This document shows positions 16,195 through 20,200 of a stretch of DNA of 20,200 nucleotides, in pieces. This DNA comes from Acetatifactor sp. (GTDB lineage: Bacteria; Bacillota; Clostridia; Lachnospirales; Lachnospiraceae). The stretch covers positions 1-20,200 of the forward strand of contig JAILPF010000532.1 in NCBI GenBank assembly GCA_024699575.1. Direction: 5' to 3'. Every line of letters begins with the position of its first letter. The first letter of the stretch is position 1. Below the pieces are notes generated by a model. That model ran no database searches, was not told the DNA's origin, and was given only the letters and a program-made list of their open reading frames with translations. A program made the position numbers and the translations under genes.

Positions 16195-18187
16195 CTCGAA
16201 GCAATAGGGATTGCTTTGGTTCTAAGTGGATGGTAAATTTCTCTCCTGTGTAGGTTTGTAAGCCGTCCAGAGTCTCGAAGGACGGACTGTCAGGCAGTTG
16301 TCCCAGCCGCTTGGTGTCAATCACAACGGAAGATGTGGTGGTTTCAAAATTGAATACAGCCACATAGCAGGCATCCTCATCTTCACGGTAAAAAATACGA
16401 CTGGCGCGGTCCGATGTTGCCATTTCCACTGGGAGGAAAGTGGTGCCTTTTTTGGCGATGGAAAGCAATTCGGGCGTAAGAAGCTTTTGGGTGCGCGCAA
16501 AGGCTTCCGGAATCCGGTAGTCATCGCTTAACAGGAGGACAGTGCCGGAGATGACAGATGCTAACAGTCTGGTTTCGGCTTCCAGCTCGTCGGATACATC
16601 TCTCCAAACGCACTTATAGATACAGGTGTGATCCGGGTCATTGTAGGTATAGATGGTCTGGTTCTGCCAAAATCCATAGGTCAGTGAATTCAGCAGATAT
16701 TCCGTGTCATATATCTGACCAAAAACATCGCAGGAGATTCTTCGGGAATGAGCGAACTGATAGGGAAAAATCGGTGCGATGGAAAAATCAACGAAGATAT
16801 CTCGTCCTGCATTTTCCGGGGATAAAAAATTTAACATATGGGTGAGACCGTAGCAGTAGGCTTCCACACCGGTGCTGATTGTATGCAGATAGTGGATGCC
16901 TTCACAACTTCCATGGGACATAAAATCCACCTTGAGATAATCAAATTCCAAATCTACAATCATTTTCATCATGGCTTCCACCCGCATGAGGTTTCCGGGA
17001 TGAGTCGGGTCGATTGGGTAGCCACCGGAAATCGGGGGCAATGGTTGCCCATTTGCATCACGTAAGAGTATGTCTCTGTAAGTATACTGATTGTTCGTAT
17101 TTTCAACTACCTGATCAAAATTCTGAGTCCAGCAGGTAAACGGAGTATAGTAAATGCCGGCCTTCTGACCACGGCTGTGAATGGTACTTACTGCCTGCTT
17201 CAGCTCCTGCGGTGTCAATCTATCCCAGAATGAGTCGAAGTTTAGGTATACAGTCTCATTATTTTCAAATCCCTGTTCCTGAAATTTTGCAAGAGCTTTG
17301 CTGGCTTCATCATACACTTCATAACTGAGATTTGTGGCAACACATGCCCAGCTGTTCCAACCGAAGGGAACACCATGTTTCCATGGCAACCTTGGCTGGT
17401 ATAAGGTATTGGCATTGCCATAGTCGATCAACCCTTCTCGGATATCCTCATAATATCCCACGAGAACCAAAGGTGAAGAAATCTGTTTACCACAGACCTC
17501 TCCATGGGGCATGGCCGTATCTCTGGTAGTGGCATCGGCCACACCGCCATAAATGGTGAGCATGCTCAAAGAACCATATCCACCGTGGGTATTGATTCCT
17601 GTTTTCCAGTGGTCGTGAGAGATGGAACCGATGACATAACCGTTTCTGGAGACATCGTCATAAACGGCAGTCACCTCATAGCTGATGCCACATTCCTGCA
17701 GCTCCTGTGCCTTGTAACGAATCCATTTATCGTTGTCATATGGGACATAGAGCAATCTTGGGCTTAAGGCATTGCGAAGAGAAAAGACATCTCCGTGTGC
17801 TGAAAGAGGAGACATATAATTGCTTCGAATAAAATCAGCTCCTTCCAGCTCAAGCTGGACAAGAAAGTAACGTGATGAGTCGTAAAACTGAAAGTGTTGA
17901 TGGATGGATAGTAAACCATAGGAATGTGTCACAATGACTTCCATTCCTTCGCCAAAGGAATTCGAAACTGCGTTGGAGTAGATACGGGCTTCCTGACCAA
18001 TCAGTACTGCCTGTGTGAACATCAGATTCTGAAAACGATATTCAAATCCACAGCCCTGTAGCATTGGATAGATGGATTCGGTGAATTCCACATCATATAA
18101 TTTACTGTCTTTGTGATAGGTAAAAATCAGCATTGGTGTGGTTACGCGAAAAAAGTCCGTTGTTTCTTTTGCGATGCACTGCGTCAT
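16184..18187 (-). CDS. Cytoplasmic GH-D-like (alpha-galactosidase-type) glycosidase, paralogue of the surface enzyme
   Basis: A 667-aa glycoside hydrolase without signal peptide, hence cytoplasmic. It aligns end to end with residues about 450-1107 of the surface enzyme: shared P-Y-D-N-D-x-W-I (149-156), S-Y-E-V-T-A-V, H-W-K-T-G-I, P-F-G-W-N-S-W (274-280), G-G-Y-P-I-D-P-T-H-P-G and D-T-E-Y-L-L-N-S-L-T-Y-G-F-W. The predicted nucleophile is Asp421 in Y-L-K-V-D-F-M-S-H-G, the predicted acid/base is Asp487 in R-I-S-C-D, and N-D-P-D at 516-519 is as in GH27/GH36. It lacks binding domains, linker and membrane tail. The ATG at 18187 is preferred over an upstream in-frame ATG at 18247, because AAAGGGAG lies eight bases before it and the upstream ATG coincides with the predicted -10. 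It likely cleaves imported oligosaccharides. The gene is transcribed against the operon and overlaps it by 11 bp at the 3' end. Confidence 0.9.
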   Translation of the reverse strand: MTQCIAKETTDFFRVTTPMLIFTYHKDSKLYDVEFTESIYPMLQGCGFEYRFQNLMFTQAVLIGQEARIYSNAVSNSFGEGMEVIVTHSYGLLSIHQHFQFYDSSRYFLVQLELEGADFIRSNYMSPLSAHGDVFSLRNALSPRLLYVPYDNDKWIRYKAQELQECGISYEVTAVYDDVSRNGYVIGSISHDHWKTGINTHGGYGSLSMLTIYGGVADATTRDTAMPHGEVCGKQISSPLVLVGYYEDIREGLIDYGNANTLYQPRLPWKHGVPFGWNSWACVATNLSYEVYDEASKALAKFQEQGFENNETVYLNFDSFWDRLTPQELKQAVSTIHSRGQKAGIYYTPFTCWTQNFDQVVENTNNQYTYRDILLRDANGQPLPPISGGYPIDPTHPGNLMRVEAMMKMIVDLEFDYLKVDFMSHGSCEGIHYLHTISTGVEAYCYGLTHMLNFLSPENAGRDIFVDFSIAPIFPYQFAHSRRISCDVFGQIYDTEYLLNSLTYGFWQNQTIYTYNDPDHTCIYKCVWRDVSDELEAETRLLASVISGTVLLLSDDYRIPEAFARTQKLLTPELLSIAKKGTTFLPVEMATSDRASRIFYREDEDACYVAVFNFETTTSSVVIDTKRLGQLPDSPSFETLDGLQTYTGEKFTIHLEPKQSLLLRAKK
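16199..16217 (+). terminator. Weak terminator-like hairpin after the mutarotase gene
   Basis: A 7-bp stem AAGCAAT / ATTGCTT with an AGGG loop begins 5 bases after the stop codon and ends in only three T residues. It lies inside the 3' end of the opposing gene. It is the only hairpin seen near the operon end; its termination strength is doubtful. Confidence 0.3.
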
Positions 18188-18195
18188 AGATTTTT

Positions 18196-18203
18196 CTCCC
18201 TTT
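18196..18203 (-). promoter_or_regulatory. RBS that fixes the cytoplasmic glycosidase start
   Basis: Read on the minus strand, AAAGGGAG ends eight bases before the ATG at 18187. This supports a protein beginning M-T-Q-C rather than one extended by 20 residues. Confidence 0.75.
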
Positions 18204-18242
18204 CTGGTATGTTTATTTCTGGTGTCTGTGTAATACATTGTC

Positions 18243-18272
18243 ACCATAATCGGAAACCTTAAGGGTTGTCAA
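18243..18272 (-). promoter_or_regulatory. Promoter of the cytoplasmic glycosidase gene
   Basis: On the minus strand a perfect TTGACA (18272-18267) is followed by 18 bp and TATGGT (18248-18243), placing the transcript start about 50 bases before the ATG. The spacer contains the perfect palindrome CCTTAAGG within a near-symmetrical longer element, a possible operator between -35 and -10. Confidence 0.6.
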
Positions 18273-18404
18273 TGGAATGAAAACGGATGTGTGGAAATGA
18301 AATATTTTTGTGGGAAAAACGCAATGCTGGTCTGGAGCGAAAGTGGAAGCTGTCAGAAAACAACATAAAATGAAAAAACTAATATGTTTGCGTATCCATC
18401 TGTT

Positions 18405-18413
18405 TGCTATGAT
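18405..18413 (+). promoter_or_regulatory. Extended -10 promoter of the GH95-like gene
   Basis: TGCTATGAT matches an extended -10 (TG, one base, TATGAT), 25 bases before the start codon. No good -35 is seen at 15-18 bp upstream, which the extended -10 could offset. It is divergent from the cytoplasmic glycosidase promoter, with about 130 bp between them. Confidence 0.42.
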
Positions 18414-18426
18414 GAGAGAAAATATG

Positions 18427-18433
18427 GGAGGGG
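18427..18433 (+). promoter_or_regulatory. RBS supporting a GTG start
   Basis: GGAGGGG five bases before the GTG at 18439. An in-frame ATG at 18424 overlaps this site and has only a weak GAGAG upstream, so the GTG is the better start. Confidence 0.65.
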
Positions 18434-18438
18434 TTACA

Positions 18439-20200
18439 GTGAATACAAATAGAAAAGATTTTATAATTGACAGGATTCCCATGCAATTTTCAGAAGGCCC
18501 ATTTTGGGGGAATGGCGTGATTGGTACAGTCATGTATGTAAAGGACAACGAACTGATTTTCTCAGTGGATCACGTTAATATCTGGGAGCTTCGGGAGGAA
18601 CTTCCGGATCAGCCGAAAGCAGATTTCCAAACAATTTTGAATCATCAACAGGAGTTTCTTCATGGGGACAGGAACTATGTGGAGGATACCGATATTTTTC
18701 ACCGTGGTCACGGTAGAACAAAGCTTCCAGGGCTTGGCGTATCCCTGCCTCTCAGAAGTACTGTAAAGAGCTTTTCTTCTTCTCTGAACCTGAAGGAAGC
18801 CTACGCAGATATAGAGCTTACGCTTGCAGATGGTTCCGAGGTGCCGCTCATAGTCTATGTGGATTCAAACGTAAATATATTATTCATTGATGTAAAGGGA
18901 GGACATGCGTCAGATGCTAAAATGCGCGCGCTAGGTTGGGATTATGAGAGCCCTCGATTATCCGTTCTTAAGAACTGGAATTATCCGCCTTGCAAGGAAA
19001 AGCATGATACCGATACCTTTGCAATGCTCCAGGAATATTCAGAGGATGGAATCGCTGTGCTTGCTGCCAGACAGGAAAAAGTGGGGGACACTCTTAGAGT
19101 AGCTGTCTCTATGAATGCCGGAAAGGTTCAAGATGAAGAAAGTATGCTGACCCAAGGGCTTATACTTGCGAAGAATTATATGGAGGATTCCAAGAAGTAT
19201 TTTTATGCCCATAAAGCTGATTGGAAAAATTACTATGCAGGCTTTGATGTGCATGTGCCAAATGAGAGACTGCAAGAAGCTTTTGATACGGAGATGTATA
19301 AGCTCTACTGCAATGAGAGAAGTACTTCGGTGCCGGTAACACTTCAGGGTGTTTGGAACAGCAACGAGAGAATGCCGGCCTGGTATGGGGATCTGCACAA
19401 TGATTTGAATGTAGAAGCGTGTTACTGGGCAGCCTTTCGTACCGGGAACGCAAATCTGGCAAGACCTTATGTGGAGTATTATACTGCGGCTGCCAGGCGG
19501 TTAGAAGAACGTGCATATAAGTTATTTGGAGTGGAGGATGCGATTCATATTCCGATTATGATGGCACCGAATGGGTACGGTGCTGCTTCCGAATGGTGCT
19601 TTTGGAACAGTATTTTAGGACCGGAGCTGTTTGTCGCAACGGATTTTTGCTGGTTCTATGAATATACACAGGACCGGGACACTTTGAAAACAAAAATTTT
19701 ACCTTTTTTAAAAAAGGTAGCGAATCTCTATATTGGAATTGCCGAGGAAGATTCAGATGGTTTCCTACATATCCCGTTTACTTGTTCACCGGAGTTTTTT
19801 GCGGAGGGCACTATGCTGATGCAAAGGGATGCTACATTTACGATATCTGTTCTTCATTATCTGATGGATAAGATTAAAAAATATGGCGAGCTATTTGGGG
19901 AGGATACAGGCAAGTGGACAGAATTCGGCGAGAGGCTTACGCCTGTGACCACGGATGACACCGGATTTCCATTATTCCCGGGCATCGACTTGCCGGAATC
20001 CCACAGACATTTTTGCCATATGTTTCCTATTTTTCCACTCTGTACGGAATCCCATAATGTGATTTCCAATCGTTCACTGGATCATGTGATTAATCTGGGA
20101 TTTGGAGAATATGCGGCATTTTCCTTCCCTTATATGTCAGTTATGGCATCCAGATGCGGAAGGGGAAATATGGCGGAGACTATGCTGGATTTATACTGTA
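18439..20200 (+). CDS. GH95-like glycosidase (alpha-L-fucosidase/galactosidase type), 3' end beyond the window
   Basis: Open frame of 587 codons running off the window end; no signal peptide, so cytoplasmic. The N-terminal domain has G-P-F-W-G-N-G-V-I-G-T-V and N-I-W-E-L-R, matching the G-N-G-x-x-G and tryptophan block at the start of GH95 proteins. The helical barrel begins with V-T-L-Q-G-V-W-N (GH95 proteins have N-L-Q-G-x-W-N). Then come D-L-H-N-D-L-N-V-E-A-C-Y-W at about 318-330, F-T-C-S-P-E-F-F with the candidate catalytic Glu452, and E-S-H-R-H-F-C-H-M-F. Where characterised GH95 enzymes carry two Asn in the N-x-N motif, this protein has Asp322 and Asn324. The C-terminal part, which would contain the last catalytic Asp, is outside the window. 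GH95 enzymes are alpha-1,2-L-fucosidases or alpha-L-galactosidases; this divergent member may act on another sugar. Start: GTG with GGAGGGG upstream. Confidence 0.8.
   Translation, partial: MNTNRKDFIIDRIPMQFSEGPFWGNGVIGTVMYVKDNELIFSVDHVNIWELREELPDQPKADFQTILNHQQEFLHGDRNYVEDTDIFHRGHGRTKLPGLGVSLPLRSTVKSFSSSLNLKEAYADIELTLADGSEVPLIVYVDSNVNILFIDVKGGHASDAKMRALGWDYESPRLSVLKNWNYPPCKEKHDTDTFAMLQEYSEDGIAVLAARQEKVGDTLRVAVSMNAGKVQDEESMLTQGLILAKNYMEDSKKYFYAHKADWKNYYAGFDVHVPNERLQEAFDTEMYKLYCNERSTSVPVTLQGVWNSNERMPAWYGDLHNDLNVEACYWAAFRTGNANLARPYVEYYTAAARRLEERAYKLFGVEDAIHIPIMMAPNGYGAASEWCFWNSILGPELFVATDFCWFYEYTQDRDTLKTKILPFLKKVANLYIGIAEEDSDGFLHIPFTCSPEFFAEGTMLMQRDATFTISVLHYLMDKIKKYGELFGEDTGKWTEFGERLTPVTTDDTGFPLFPGIDLPESHRHFCHMFPIFPLCTESHNVISNRSLDHVINLGFGEYAAFSFPYMSVMASRCGRGNMAETMLDLYC

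Noticed and set aside
18274..18290. Catabolite-response (cre) site near ATGAAAACGGATGTGT
   Set aside because: Only the left half matches the CcpA consensus; the right-hand CA is missing.
1..20200. tRNA, rRNA, CRISPR arrays, insertion sequences, riboswitches
   Set aside because: No cloverleaf, spaced repeat array, transposase gene or recognisable riboswitch was seen by eye; genes are tightly packed and all gaps are under 300 bases.

Overview
The window looks like part of a carbohydrate-utilisation locus (a Gram-positive 'PUL-like' cluster) from a gut-type Clostridia, probably Lachnospiraceae. The taxonomic guess rests on moderate-to-low G+C by eye, strong GGAGG ribosome binding sites, two lipoprotein signal peptides, an LplB/LplC/LplA-type sugar importer with no ATPase gene beside it, and a YesM/YesN-type two-component system. 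No gene is diagnostic of a species.

Layout. 77-3690 (+): two ABC permeases and a lipoprotein solute-binding protein, closed by a strong hairpin terminator at 3702-3737. 3775-7075 (+): response regulator (TTG start) and sensor histidine kinase, overlapping by 8 bases. 7190-16194 (+): a probable four-gene operon encoding a 1260-residue surface glycosidase (lipobox, three carbohydrate-binding-like domains, a clan GH-D-like catalytic barrel, a charged linker and a C-terminal membrane segment), a cytoplasmic DUF5107-TPR protein, an AraC-type regulator and a mutarotase-like protein. 16184-18187 (-): a convergent gene for a cytoplasmic paralogue of the surface glycosidase. 18439 to the window end (+): the first 587 codons of a GH95-like glycosidase, divergent from the preceding gene across a 251-bp regulatory region.

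How the parts may work together (inference). The surface enzyme binds and trims a glycan outside the cell. The binding protein and permeases import the released oligosaccharide, using an ATPase encoded elsewhere. The cytoplasmic GH-D paralogue and the GH95-like enzyme remove terminal sugars, and the mutarotase-like proteins handle the products. The YesMN pair would sense the glycan outside, and the AraC protein would sense a sugar inside. The alpha-galactosidase-like and fucosidase-like folds suggest a glycan carrying alpha-linked galactose-type and fucose-type ends, such as host mucin or blood-group structures or plant galactosylated/fucosylated polymers. The sequence does not fix the substrate.

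The least described parts are the paired surface and cytoplasmic GH-D-like enzymes with a shared K-[LV]-D-F-M-[TS]-H-G signature, the doubly anchored surface enzyme, the DUF5107-TPR protein, and an Asn-to-Asp change at an expected catalytic position of the GH95-like enzyme. No RNA genes, CRISPR arrays, insertion sequences or phage genes were seen.
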